29,445 nt of DNA from Shewanellaceae bacterium (GCA_016779685.1 JADHND010000002.1:1-29445), one strand, 5' to 3'; shown: positions 15,225 through 24,371, counted from the first letter of the stretch. Numbers and translations are program-made. The notes: generated from the sequence alone by a model not told the origin.

Positions 15225-16538
15225 GTGCAGCAAAGTAAGATAACGCTATCTGATACGATAGGTTTGGGATTTATGGCATTTGCGTTATTTCTGGGGGCGA
15301 GTAATTTTATTTTTCCACCCTTAATCGGTATGCTAAGTGGTGAGCATTTGCCGCTTGCAATGTCAGGTTTTCTCATCACTGCCGTCGGATTGCCTTTAAT
15401 CGCTTTATTCGCAGTCGCGAAAACGTCTGGCCATCTCACGCGGCTATTGCCGGCATCAGTGGGCTTAGCTTTAATGTTGGCCATCTACATTATCATTGGT
15501 CCAGCCGTTGCTGCTCCTAGAACTGGATTGGTTGCATTTGAAATTACGTATCAAAGCTTTTTGCCATGGTTCACCAAACACTTGGATTGGTCAGCTGAAG
15601 GGATGCAGATGCTGTACACCGTCTTGTTTTTTGGCCTAGCGATGCTGCTATCCTTATTTCCCGGGCGCTTGGTTGACAGCATTGGTAAGGTGCTAACGCC
15701 TCTGTTGCTGGTCTTGCTCATGTTGTTAGCCGTCTCGGTTTTTTTATACGATGGGTCGGTGGTGGGTGATGCCGTTGGTGTCTATCAAGTGCATCCCTTC
15801 TTCCATGGTTTTCTGGAAGGTTATAACACCATGGATGTCTTAGGGGCATTTATGTTTGGCATGCTCATTATTGATGTGCTGCGGCAAAAAGGCGTGGTTG
15901 CCCACGGTGAACAATATCGCTACCTGGTCATTGCGGGTTTGATTGCTTCAGCTGGTTTAATATTGGTTTATATTGCGTTGTTTTACTTAGGCGGTATCGC
16001 GCAAAATATGATGTCACTGACAGACAATGGCAGCACGATTTTAACCAATTATGTACGTCTTGTCTTCGGCGACGCGGGCTTGTATATTTTGGTGGTGGCG
16101 GTCACGTTAGCTTGCCTGACCACAGCTGTCGGCTTAATCAGTGCCTGTGCCGCTTTTTTTCATGAGCAGCTTACCGTCATCTCGCGTCAAAAGTGGGTGG
16201 CCATCACAACGCTATGTTGTTTTTGTGTGGCCAATATGGGCTTGGATCAGTTGATTTTTATTAGCCAACCTATTTTACATACTATTTATCCTGTCGCCAT
16301 TGTGTTGGTCTTTTTGACTTTGTTGAAGGATCGTTTTGATCACCCGGAAGAGGCTTATTCGGTTGCATTATCTTTGGCATTTTTCTATGGCTTACTGGAC
16401 GGTTTAAGTGTGCTGGGCATCCAAGTGAATTTTGTGGAACAACTCAATGAAGTTAGTATGGGCTGGCTGATACCGAGTTTTATTGTGATTATGTTGCTGA
16501 TGCGTCATAATGGGAGCAGGTGTGTAAGCAGCGAGTGA
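15225..16538 (+). CDS. brnQ: Branched-chain amino acid:cation symporter BrnQ
   Basis: BrnQ (LIVCS family) imports leucine, isoleucine and valine with a cation through the inner membrane. The protein has 437 residues, close to the 439 of E. coli BrnQ, and is hydrophobic throughout with about 12 helices. The N-terminal signature GLGFMAFALFLGASNFIFPP, followed by SGFLITAVGLPL, is close to the E. coli sequence. It starts at GTG (15225) with AGAGGTGAG just upstream. xerD begins 12 bp downstream, so the two are likely co-transcribed. In E. coli the gene before xerD is fldB, so the upstream neighbour of the conserved xerD block differs here. Confidence 0.93.
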   Translation: MQQSKITLSDTIGLGFMAFALFLGASNFIFPPLIGMLSGEHLPLAMSGFLITAVGLPLIALFAVAKTSGHLTRLLPASVGLALMLAIYIIIGPAVAAPRTGLVAFEITYQSFLPWFTKHLDWSAEGMQMLYTVLFFGLAMLLSLFPGRLVDSIGKVLTPLLLVLLMLLAVSVFLYDGSVVGDAVGVYQVHPFFHGFLEGYNTMDVLGAFMFGMLIIDVLRQKGVVAHGEQYRYLVIAGLIASAGLILVYIALFYLGGIAQNMMSLTDNGSTILTNYVRLVFGDAGLYILVVAVTLACLTTAVGLISACAAFFHEQLTVISRQKWVAITTLCCFCVANMGLDQLIFISQPILHTIYPVAIVLVFLTLLKDRFDHPEEAYSVALSLAFFYGLLDGLSVLGIQVNFVEQLNEVSMGWLIPSFIVIMLLMRHNGSRCVSSE

Positions 16539-16550
16539 TCCCCATTGCAG

Positions 16551-17465
16551 ATGAAATTAGTTGAACAGGGTGCACAGCCAGTGTTGTCGCAGCCTGTGCG
16601 TCGGTTTTTGGACTACCTATGGCTCAAAGAAGGCTTAAGTGCTAACACCATTGCTTCATATCGGTATGACTTTCAAAAGGCAGGGACATTTTGGGCAGGT
16701 CAAGTCGTTGACTGGCTCAATGTCACCCCAGAACATGTCCGCGAATATCTGTCATTTCGATTTGAGCAAGGCTTGTCCCAGCGAAGCACTGCGCGCAGTT
16801 TAAGTAGTTTAAGGCGTCTTTATGGTTACTGGTTACGCCAAGGCGTGATCCAGGTGGATCCCTTAGCGAACATTGCGGCGCCCAAAATGGGACGCTCTTT
16901 GCCTACCGCTATCAGCGAGGCTGAAGTGGACTTGCTGTTAAGTGAACCGCAAGCTGAAGATGCATTGGAATGTCGCGATGGTGCTATGCTGGAATTACTG
17001 TACGCGACGGGACTACGGGTGAGTGAACTGGTCGCCATTCAGCTTGATCAGCTTAATTTGCAACAAGGTGCGGTTCGAGTCGTGGGAAAAGGAGGAAAAA
17101 CGCGAATTATTCCTCTTGGTGAACAGGCCAATCTTCGACTCACCGATTATATGCAGCGTTGCCGTGCTCAGTTGTTGGTTCAAGCCAGCGATATTTTGTT
17201 TCCATCACGCCGAGGGCGTATGATGACGCGGCAAACTTTTTGGCATCGTATTAAGAAGTATACTGTACGTGCAGGTATTCGGACGACTTTGTCGCCACAT
17301 ACCTTGCGGCATGCTTTTGCAACCCACCTGTTACACCATGGCGCTGATTTAAGAGTGATTCAAATGTTGCTTGGTCATGCTGATTTATCGACCACACAAA
17401 TTTATACCGAAATAGCGCAAATACGTCTACAAAAGTTACATGAACAGCATCATCCACGAGCGTAG
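16551..17465 (+). CDS. xerD: Site-specific tyrosine recombinase XerD
   Basis: XerD works with XerC and FtsK at dif to resolve chromosome dimers before division. The 304-residue protein has an N-terminal SAM-like core-binding domain (about 11-100) and a catalytic domain with the complete tyrosine recombinase set: R156 (TGLRVSE), K180 (GKGGKTR), H250 and R253 (HTLRHAFATHL), H276 (LLGHADLSTTQ) and nucleophile Y285 (IYTE). XerD rather than XerC is supported by position directly before dsbC-recJ-prfB-lysS. The frame opens at a TTG (16545); the ATG at 16551 is chosen because it gives the usual N-terminal length. The ribosome site is weak, suggesting coupling to brnQ. Confidence 0.95.
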   Translation: MKLVEQGAQPVLSQPVRRFLDYLWLKEGLSANTIASYRYDFQKAGTFWAGQVVDWLNVTPEHVREYLSFRFEQGLSQRSTARSLSSLRRLYGYWLRQGVIQVDPLANIAAPKMGRSLPTAISEAEVDLLLSEPQAEDALECRDGAMLELLYATGLRVSELVAIQLDQLNLQQGAVRVVGKGGKTRIIPLGEQANLRLTDYMQRCRAQLLVQASDILFPSRRGRMMTRQTFWHRIKKYTVRAGIRTTLSPHTLRHAFATHLLHHGADLRVIQMLLGHADLSTTQIYTEIAQIRLQKLHEQHHPRA

Positions 17466-17498
17466 CGATGATTTTTTTAACTAATAATAGGAATGAGT

Positions 17499-18305
17499 AT
17501 GAAAATAACACAGCGCGTGAATATCAAAATCGGCATGTTGCTCGGATTAATGTCTTTAAGCGTTGCCTCGACTGCATCAACGTTAACCTCAGCGCCATTG
17601 ATGGCAAAAGCCAGCACGCAAGCCGAATCGGTGCGCCCGAATCAAGAACAAGAAATCAAGAACATCGAACGTTATTTAGTGGAACAGTTGAAAATCCAAG
17701 TTGAAAATATTCAAATATCTGAAATTGCTAATTTTTATCAGGTGATGACCAACAAAGGTATCTTGTATATCAGTGCCGATAAACGCTATATGTTCTATGG
17801 TGATTTGTATGATTTGCAGGGCGGTGTCACCAATATTACCAAGGGCAAGCGTGGTCATTTTTTAGCGAAAAAGCTGGTGGCTTTTGAGAAAGACATGATT
17901 GTTTATAAAGCTCCAAAAGAGAAGTATGTGGTCACGGTCTTTACCGATACGTCTTGTGGCTATTGTAAAAAACTGCATCAAGAACTCGATGACTATTTGA
18001 AAGCGGGGATCACCATCCGCTATTTGGCCTTCCCGCGAGGCGGACGTCAAAGCGGTAACTTTGACGAAATGCAAAGTGTTTGGTGCTCTAAAAAACCACA
18101 AGAAGCCTTAACTGCGGCTAAGAAAGGGCTCCCTATCGCAAAAGTCACGCTTAACCTAAATTGTGATGATATTATTAAGCAATACGACTTGGGCTTGTTA
18201 TTTGATGTACGCGGTACCCCTGCCATTGTGCTTGACAGTGGTGAAATGCTGCCAGGTTATGTTCCAGCAAAACAGCTGCTTGCGCAACTAGATCAAAAAA
18301 AATAA
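17499..18305 (+). CDS. dsbC: Thiol:disulfide interchange protein DsbC
   Basis: DsbC is a periplasmic dimeric disulfide isomerase kept reduced by DsbD. The protein has 268 residues. A signal peptide (about 1-37: basic start, hydrophobic GMLLGLMSLSVAST, then an Ala-rich cleavage region) precedes a dimerisation domain and a thioredoxin-like domain with the active site CGYC in FTDTSCGYCKKLH. The structural disulfide cysteines in VWCSKKP and LNCDD, and the cis-proline motif RGTPAIVL, are present. Two ATGs are in frame (17493, 17499). AGGA abuts the first and is 6 nt before the second, so 17499 is preferred. It lies 33 bp after xerD, as in E. coli. Confidence 0.95.
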   Translation: MKITQRVNIKIGMLLGLMSLSVASTASTLTSAPLMAKASTQAESVRPNQEQEIKNIERYLVEQLKIQVENIQISEIANFYQVMTNKGILYISADKRYMFYGDLYDLQGGVTNITKGKRGHFLAKKLVAFEKDMIVYKAPKEKYVVTVFTDTSCGYCKKLHQELDDYLKAGITIRYLAFPRGGRQSGNFDEMQSVWCSKKPQEALTAAKKGLPIAKVTLNLNCDDIIKQYDLGLLFDVRGTPAIVLDSGEMLPGYVPAKQLLAQLDQKK

Positions 18306-18313
18306 CTGTGTGA

Positions 18314-18378
18314 CGATCGGGGTATAACCTCGGTCGAATTCATTCAATACGCTTTCGGTGATGTACTGCAAGCGTATT
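18314..18378 (+). terminator. Paired hairpins between dsbC and recJ, possible attenuator
   Basis: The first hairpin is CGATCGGGGT/ACCTCGGTCG (18314-18323 with 18327-18336), a 10-bp stem with two G-U pairs and a 3-nt loop. The second is a perfect 9-bp AATACGCTT/AAGCGTATT (18346-18354 with 18370-18378) with a 15-nt loop and five T residues (18377-18381). The recJ ribosome site AGGA (18386-18389) follows at once. This could be a leaky terminator that lowers recJ expression. Confidence 0.5.
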
Positions 18379-18397
18379 TTTGTATAGGATTTGCTTC

Positions 18398-20149
18398 ATG
18401 AAATATACCATCAAGCGGTTGCCTCAGGTTCAAGATGAACACTTGCAGGACATTGCTGATCCCTTAATTCGACAATGCTATGCGCGCCGTGGTGTGACCG
18501 CCTCACAACAAACGCTGAGCCTTAAACAGCTGTTACCACCGGATAATCTCAAAAACATCGATAGAGCAGCGGCTTATTTAGCGGATGCCGTGATGCAAGA
18601 TCAATCGGTGCTGATTGTCGGGGATTTTGATGCTGATGGTGCCACCTCAACGGCAATTTGTTTGCTGGCATTACGCGCCATGGGTGCCAATCGAGTTGAT
18701 TTTTTGATACCCAATCGACAAACAATGGGGTATGGACTCACGCCTGAGTTGGTCGCAACGGTGCCAGCGGATGTGGATTGGTTGTTGACTGTAGACAATG
18801 GCATCACCAGTTTTGCAGGTGTACAGCAGGCGCATGCACGAGGTATGCGTGTTATGATCACCGATCATCATTTGGCAGGGGATACCTTGCCTGGTGCTGA
18901 CGTCATTGTTAACCCCAATCAACCAGACTGCGCTTTTCCCAGCAAAGCCATCGCGGGTTGTGGCGTTGCTTTTTATGTGATGATAGCCTTACGTCAAGTT
19001 TTACAAAGTCGAGGTTGGTTTGAAGCTGCGCAAGTTTCGGTACCTAATTTAGCGACACTATTAGATTTGGTGGCGTTGGGTACGGTTGCTGACGTGGTGC
19101 CGCTTGATATCAACAATCGGATTTTAGTTCAAGCGGGCTTGCACCGGATCCGTCAAGGTCGTAGCCGACTCGGTATAACAGCGTTAATGGATATCACCAA
19201 GAAAAAACCTTGGCGATTAAGTGCCACGGACATTGGTTTTGCTATCGCACCACGTCTGAATGCGGCGGGACGACTAGATGATATGCGTTTAGGCGTCCAG
19301 TTGCTGATAACCGAAGATCCTGTTGAAGCGAAAACCATTGCGCAGGCATTAGATGATTTGAACAAACGGCGTAAAGCCTTAGAATCAACGATGGTTGCTG
19401 ATGCCGTTGCTGCTTTGGATCAATTAAAATTGACATCCAGCGCTGAAGTAAAAGCTTTGGCGGTCTATCAACCCGATTGGCACCAAGGTGTGGTTGGGAT
19501 TGTGGCATCTCGTTTAAAAGAGCGTAATTATCGACCAGTGATTGCATTTTCCCAAGCAGAACCTGGCCTACTAAAAGGATCCGCCCGCTCGATAGATGGT
19601 GTTCATATTCGTGACATGTTGACGGCAGTGGATCGACAATATCCGGGGCTGATTGTAAATTATGGTGGTCATGCTATGGCTGCTGGCTTAACCATTCATG
19701 CCGCCGCCTTTGTTGATTTTAAAGCGGCGTGGGAACACGTTGCTGCTACCGAGATCCCCTGTGATAGGCTCCAAGGTGAGTTGTGGTCGGATGGCGCCTT
19801 GGCCACCGCACAACTTGACTTGAGGACTGCGCTTGCCATTCAAGCATCGGGTCCTTGGGGACAACAATTTGCTGAACCTGTTTTTGACAATGAATTTTGG
19901 TGCTTAGATATTCAGGTGATGGCACAAGCTCATCTTCGATTTGAACTCATGACGTTGGACAGAACTCGACGCCTGTCTGCCGTGATGTTTCGAGCGGATA
20001 TCGATGCGTGGTTAGCTCGACCGGTGCAACGGGTGCATCTTGTCTATCGGTTAAATATCAATGATTATCGTCAAGAAAGCTTACAGCTGTTAGTGTTGCA
20101 AGCAGAATCATGTTTCAATGAAGCTGTCAGCAAGCAAAAAGTGGGGTGA
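18398..20149 (+). CDS. recJ: Single-stranded-DNA-specific exonuclease RecJ
   Basis: RecJ is a 5'-3' single-strand DNA exonuclease acting in mismatch repair, base excision repair and RecF-pathway recombination. The 583-residue protein (E. coli 577) shows the DHH-family metal motifs: VGDFDADG (D76, D78, D80), VDNGITS (D133), DHHLAGD (D156, H157, H158) and GTVADVVPL. LNAAGRLDD, GSARSIDGVHIRDML and the DHHA1-type YGGHAMAAGLTI follow. An OB-fold-like C-terminal part ends the protein. The frame begins at a TTG (18380), but the ATG at 18398 has AGGA 8 nt upstream. Two hairpins precede the gene. Confidence 0.96.
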   Translation: MKYTIKRLPQVQDEHLQDIADPLIRQCYARRGVTASQQTLSLKQLLPPDNLKNIDRAAAYLADAVMQDQSVLIVGDFDADGATSTAICLLALRAMGANRVDFLIPNRQTMGYGLTPELVATVPADVDWLLTVDNGITSFAGVQQAHARGMRVMITDHHLAGDTLPGADVIVNPNQPDCAFPSKAIAGCGVAFYVMIALRQVLQSRGWFEAAQVSVPNLATLLDLVALGTVADVVPLDINNRILVQAGLHRIRQGRSRLGITALMDITKKKPWRLSATDIGFAIAPRLNAAGRLDDMRLGVQLLITEDPVEAKTIAQALDDLNKRRKALESTMVADAVAALDQLKLTSSAEVKALAVYQPDWHQGVVGIVASRLKERNYRPVIAFSQAEPGLLKGSARSIDGVHIRDMLTAVDRQYPGLIVNYGGHAMAAGLTIHAAAFVDFKAAWEHVAATEIPCDRLQGELWSDGALATAQLDLRTALAIQASGPWGQQFAEPVFDNEFWCLDIQVMAQAHLRFELMTLDRTRRLSAVMFRADIDAWLARPVQRVHLVYRLNINDYRQESLQLLVLQAESCFNEAVSKQKVG

Positions 20150-20251
20150 TGTTTTGCTATTCTAGGGTGGTAGCGCTGTTACAAATAAAAAAATTAAGGT
20201 AAAATAGACGGTTTGTCGTGATGAAAGAATAAAAAACAATGTGGTGGAAAA

Positions 20252-21350
20252 ATGTTTGAAACCAACGCAATAAATGCAAAAATCCAGCTATATATTGAGC
20301 GTACGAACTTGCTACGGGGGTATCTTTGACTACGATAGCAAGCGAGAGCGTTTAGAAGAAGTTGTGAGAGAGCTGGAATCGTCTGCCATTTGGAGCCAGC
20401 CTGAACAAGCGCAAGCTTTAGGGCGTGAGCGGGTCGCTTTGGAGCGGGTGGTGAACACCATCGATCAATTGGAGCAAGGCTTAGCCGATGTTGAGGAATT
20501 GATCGCATTGGCGATTGAGGCAGAAGATGCACAGACGTTTGCAGAAGTAGAGGCTGAGTTGGCGGGGCTCGAAACCCAACTGGAAGCACTCGAATTTCAA
20601 AGAATGTTTTCCGGAGCGCAAGATCAAAACGACTGTTATGTGAATGTCCAGTCGGGTTCAGGCGGTACGGAAGCGCAAGATTGGGCCAACATGTTGCTGC
20701 GCATGTATTTAAGATGGGCAGAAGCGCATACTTTTAAAGTTGATTTAATTGAAGTGACCGATGGCGATGTAGCTGGTATCAAGGGAGCGACCTTGAAAGT
20801 GAGTGGTGCATACGCCTATGGTTGGTTGCGTACTGAGATCGGGGTGCATCGTTTGGTGCGTAAGTCTCCTTTTGATTCGGGTGGTCGACGCCATACATCG
20901 TTTGCTTCCATTTTTGTGTTTCCAGAGATTGATGACGCCATTGAAGTGGATATCAATCCATCAGATTTAAGAATTGATGTCTATCGTGCATCCGGTGCGG
21001 GAGGACAGCATGTTAACAAAACAGAGTCAGCGGTACGCATCACGCATCTGCCGACCAACACCGTGGTACAATGTCAAAATGATCGCTCGCAACATAAAAA
21101 CAAAGATGCAGCGATGAAACAGCTCAAAGCCAAATTGTATGAGCTAGAGTTACAGAAACAAAATGCACAGAAGCAAGAGGCTGAAGACGCCAAATCTGAC
21201 ATTGGCTGGGGTAGCCAAATACGTTCGTACGTTTTAGATGACAGTCGTATTAAAGATTTACGCACCGGAGTTGAGAATAGAAACACGCAAGCGGTGTTGG
21301 ACGGCGATTTAGATAAATTTATTGAAGCAAGTTTAAAATCAGGTTTATGA
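20252..21350 (+). CDS. prfB: Peptide chain release factor 2, made by programmed +1 frameshift
   Basis: RF2 ends translation at UGA and UAA. The gene starts at the ATG at 20252 (25 codons), meets an in-frame TGA at 20327-20329, and continues in the +1 frame from GAC at 20328. The joined product has 365 residues, as in E. coli. The slip sequence is TAT CTT TGA C, preceded by CGGGGG as internal Shine-Dalgarno. Downstream, the stop-recognition tripeptide SPF falls at 205-207 and GGQ at 250-252, the E. coli numbers. Residue 246 is alanine, as in most bacteria, rather than the threonine of E. coli K-12. Regulation is by RF2 level: little RF2 lets ribosomes pause at UGA and shift. Coding is 20252-20326 plus 20328-21350. 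lysS follows 13 bp later. Confidence 0.95.
20315..20330 (+). other. prfB programmed +1 frameshift site
   Basis: The run CGGGGG (SD-like), TAT, the slippery codon CTT (20324-20326) and the stop TGA followed by C (20327-20330) reproduce the standard RF2 autoregulatory site. The arginine codon before GGG is CGG, whereas E. coli uses AGG, so the anti-SD pairing is slightly different. Confidence 0.92.
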
Positions 21351-21363
21351 GAAGGTTAACACA

Positions 21364-22857
21364 ATGCAAATAACAACAGATGCTCAGGCAGAAGAAAATA
21401 AATTGATCGCCGAGCGGCGCGGCAAATTGGATTTTATTCGCCAGCAATGCCCTAGTCGGGCGCATCCGAATGACTTTCAAAGAGAGCATCTGGCGGCCAC
21501 TTTGCAAGCACAGTTCGCCGAAGATGATAAAGCAACCTTAGCAGCAGCGAATCACCAAGTGGCAGTTGCGGGTCGCATTATGGCTAAACGAGGTCCTTTT
21601 TTGGTGCTGCAAGATATGTCGGGACAAGTTCAAGCTTACGCAAGTAAAGCGACGCAACAGGCCTTGAAAGAGCGATATAAAGGTTTGGATATCGGCGATA
21701 TTATTGGTATCCGCGGCAAGCTTGAACGCTCCGGTAAAGGGGATTTGTATGTCGATATGGCGCAGTATCAACTCTTGACGAAGGCGCTGCGTCCATTGCC
21801 TGAAAAGTACCATGGTTTGGCCGATCAAGAATTATGCTATCGTCAGCGCTATGTTGATTTGATCATGAACCAAGCATCTCAAAATACCTTTCAGATTCGT
21901 TCTAAAGTCGTTAAAGGGATCCGTCAATTTTTAGAGCAGCATGACTTTATGGAAGTCGAAACGCCGATGATGCAAATCATTCCAGGCGGTGCATCAGCAC
22001 GTCCATTTGTCACCCATCACAATGCGCTTGATTTAGACATGTATTTACGGATTGCCCCTGAACTGTATTTAAAGCGTTTGGTCGTCGGTGGATTTGAGAA
22101 AGTTTTTGAAATTAATCGTAATTTTCGGAACGAAGGCTTGTCTACGCGTCATAATCCAGAGTTTACCATGCTGGAATTTTATCAAGCTTACGCCACGTAT
22201 GAAGATTTGATGGATTTAACCGAATCGATGTTGCGTACTTTGGCGCTAGATATCTTAAAGACCACCGAAGTGCCTTATGGGGATGAGGTGTTTGATTTTG
22301 GACGACCGTTTCAGCGTATGACGATGGAAGCTTGCGTATTGCATTTCAATCCCACTTTATCCCAGCAAGCCTTTACTTCGCTTGAACAAGCGCAACAAGC
22401 TGCGACTCAAGTTGGGGTATCCGTCGAAGCTAACTGGGGCATAGGCCGTATTTTAACGGAAATCTTTGAAGAAACCGCTGAGCATCTATTGATTCAACCT
22501 ACCTTTATCACGGCTTATCCGGCTGAGGTGTCACCTTTAGCTAGGCGCAATGATGACAACCCAATGGTCACCGATCGCTTCGAATTTTTTGTGGGTGGTC
22601 GTGAAATTGCCAATGGTTTTTCAGAGTTAAACGATGCTGAAGATCAAGCTGAACGCTTTCAAGCCCAAGTTGCTCAAAAAGATGCAGGGGATGCTGAAGC
22701 CATGTTTTTTGATGCGGATTATATTCGTGCTTTAGAGTATGGTTTACCGCCGACAGCAGGGCAAGGCATAGGAATTGACCGATTGGTGATGCTGTTCGCG
22801 AATCGTCCGACCATTCGAGACGTCATTCTATTTCCTGCCATGCGACCTGAACGTTAG
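21364..22857 (+). CDS. lysS: Lysyl-tRNA synthetase, class II
   Basis: LysRS charges tRNA-Lys with lysine using ATP. The 497-residue protein has an OB-fold anticodon-binding domain (about 65-150, with VAGRIMAKRGPFLVLQD) and a class II catalytic core. Motif 1 surrounds FMEVETPMMQIIPGGASARPF. Motif 2 is FRNEGLSTRHNPEFTMLEFY. Motif 3 is GIGIDRLVMLFANRPTIRDV, ending in LFPAMRPER. The length is close to E. coli LysS (505). GAGAAGG lies 8 nt before the ATG. prfB-lysS is a conserved operon pair in gammaproteobacteria. A strong terminator follows. Confidence 0.97.
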   Translation: MQITTDAQAEENKLIAERRGKLDFIRQQCPSRAHPNDFQREHLAATLQAQFAEDDKATLAAANHQVAVAGRIMAKRGPFLVLQDMSGQVQAYASKATQQALKERYKGLDIGDIIGIRGKLERSGKGDLYVDMAQYQLLTKALRPLPEKYHGLADQELCYRQRYVDLIMNQASQNTFQIRSKVVKGIRQFLEQHDFMEVETPMMQIIPGGASARPFVTHHNALDLDMYLRIAPELYLKRLVVGGFEKVFEINRNFRNEGLSTRHNPEFTMLEFYQAYATYEDLMDLTESMLRTLALDILKTTEVPYGDEVFDFGRPFQRMTMEACVLHFNPTLSQQAFTSLEQAQQAATQVGVSVEANWGIGRILTEIFEETAEHLLIQPTFITAYPAEVSPLARRNDDNPMVTDRFEFFVGGREIANGFSELNDAEDQAERFQAQVAQKDAGDAEAMFFDADYIRALEYGLPPTAGQGIGIDRLVMLFANRPTIRDVILFPAMRPER

Positions 22858-22871
22858 GTCATATGTTGTTT

Positions 22872-22900
22872 AAGCGCTCAAAAGAGCGCTTTTGTATTTT
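22872..22900 (+). terminator. Intrinsic terminator after lysS
   Basis: A perfect 8-bp stem AAGCGCTC/GAGCGCTT (22872-22879 with 22884-22891) with loop AAAA is followed by TTGTATTTT. It should end the brnQ-to-lysS transcript and separate it from the symporter gene. Confidence 0.85.
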
Positions 22901-22969
22901 GATGTGAATTTAATAGGGATCATAAATTTATCCATGGATGTTGTTACTTAACATGAGTAGAGTTTGTAT

Positions 22970-24196
22970 ATGTTTCAATCGTTATCAGTACGCATATTTA
23001 TAGGTTTGTTGGTTGGGTTGCTGGTCGGTAGCTTGATCCAATGGGGATTTTTTGGCGCATTCTTAGGTCATGGTATCGTCGTCAGCGCGAGTGCAGTGGG
23101 TACCATGTTCATTCATGCCATCATGCTGACTGTGGCACCTCTCGTTTTTTTTAGTATCGTCACGGCTGTTTTGGAATTAAAAGATATCTCAACATTCGGT
23201 CGCTTAAGTGCCAAAACATTTGGGGCCTATCTGATGAATACCTTGATTGCGATTGCAGCTGCGGCCGGGATCACATGGTGGCTGAAGCCAGGACTAGGTT
23301 TGCACCTAGAAGTTCGTCATGCCATTGATCTGGGTAGCGCTGAATTGCCCTCATTGGTAAAATTACTCACAGATGTGGTACCTAACAATGTGGTGGGTGC
23401 GTTTCAATCCGGTAATATGCTACAAATTATCTTTCTGGCTGCTTTAATTGGCTTGGTGGTCAAAATGTCAGCGTCAACATATCAAACATCAGTGGAAACA
23501 TTTTTTAAAGCGGGCAATGAGATTATGATGAACCTCATTACCTTTGTGATGAAATTTGCGCCATTTGGTGTTTTTGCCTTAATGATCAAGTTAGCCGCCT
23601 TGCTCGATACCAGTATGTTTATCAGCGTTGTGCAGTATATGCTGTTAATTTTGTTGTTGTTAACCTTTTGGATTGTGGTGCTTTATCCGTTTGCAGTCTC
23701 TTTGTTTACGGATGTCTCTGCGTTTCAGTTTCGCCGTGCCGTCCAAGAACAGTTTCTGTTTGCTATGTCGACAGCTAGTTCGAATGCAACCATTCCGGTG
23801 ACCATGCGTACTTTGATTGAAAAATTAAAAGTGAATAAAATGGTTGCAGGCTTTGGGGTGCCACTTGGGGCAACGATGAATATGGGTGGTGTTTCCCTTT
23901 ACATTACGGTTGCAATCATGTTTGCGGCGAATGCTTACGGCATGCCGATTACGCAGGAACAACTACCCGTGTTGCTGCTCAATATTTTCTTGTTGGCGGT
24001 CGGTTCTGGTGGCGTTCCAGGTGGTGGCCTAATCATGATTGGTACCTTGATCAGTCAACTTGGCTTGCCGCTTGAAGCCTTTGCCTTGATTGCAGCGGTC
24101 GATCGTTTGATTGATATGGTCGTTACTTCAGTCAACGTCGTAGGTGATACGGCAGTGGTGACCATCGTAGATCGTTCAGAACAAAAAAACGCCTAG
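22970..24196 (+). CDS. Dicarboxylate/amino acid:cation symporter family transporter with altered binding residues
   Basis: The protein has 408 residues and the DAACS (GltP/DctA/SstT) fold: N-terminal helices, the HP1 motif STASSNATIPVT, the TM7 motif GATMNMGG, the HP2 segment VGSGGVPGGGLIM, and TM8 DMVVTSVNVVGD. Family members move acidic or neutral amino acids or dicarboxylates with Na+ or H+. Against the archaeal homologue GltPh, the Asp of NMDGT is glycine here (G306), and the TM8 arginine that holds the substrate carboxylate is valine (V385). The amino-group aspartate (D382), Asn389 and Asp393 are kept. The substrate is therefore probably not glutamate or aspartate. A TTG (22964) precedes the ATG at 22970. 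It is a single gene after the lysS terminator. Confidence 0.88.
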   Translation: MFQSLSVRIFIGLLVGLLVGSLIQWGFFGAFLGHGIVVSASAVGTMFIHAIMLTVAPLVFFSIVTAVLELKDISTFGRLSAKTFGAYLMNTLIAIAAAAGITWWLKPGLGLHLEVRHAIDLGSAELPSLVKLLTDVVPNNVVGAFQSGNMLQIIFLAALIGLVVKMSASTYQTSVETFFKAGNEIMMNLITFVMKFAPFGVFALMIKLAALLDTSMFISVVQYMLLILLLLTFWIVVLYPFAVSLFTDVSAFQFRRAVQEQFLFAMSTASSNATIPVTMRTLIEKLKVNKMVAGFGVPLGATMNMGGVSLYITVAIMFAANAYGMPITQEQLPVLLLNIFLLAVGSGGVPGGGLIMIGTLISQLGLPLEAFALIAAVDRLIDMVVTSVNVVGDTAVVTIVDRSEQKNA

Positions 24197-24217
24197 TTAA
24201 CTGCCAAAGATGTGATA

Positions 24218-24238
24218 CCTTCCTTTCCAAGAGGAAGG
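24218..24238 (+). terminator. Possible hairpin after the symporter gene
   Basis: A 7-bp stem CCTTCCT/AGGAAGG (24218-24224 with 24232-24238) follows the gene but has no T-run. A second weak stem CGCAGC/GCTGCG (24260-24265 with 24281-24286) precedes eight T residues by 7 nt. Either could take part in termination. I see no gene in 24197-24371. Confidence 0.3.
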
Positions 24239-24371
24239 AACCGTTAAGTGATAGACGCTCGCAGCTGGCTGATTAGGTTGGCTGCGACCCCTTGATTTTT
24301 TTTGGTCTTTTTCTCAAGTATTTTCTCAGCCTGCCAATATAGAGTAGAGGTATATCCGCTTGTAGGTGGCT

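Noticed and set aside
20274..20330. prfB as a disrupted pseudogene, or a start at the ATG at 20274
   Set aside because: The TGA sits at the standard programmed frameshift site, and the joined 25 + 340 residue product matches RF2 in length and numbering.
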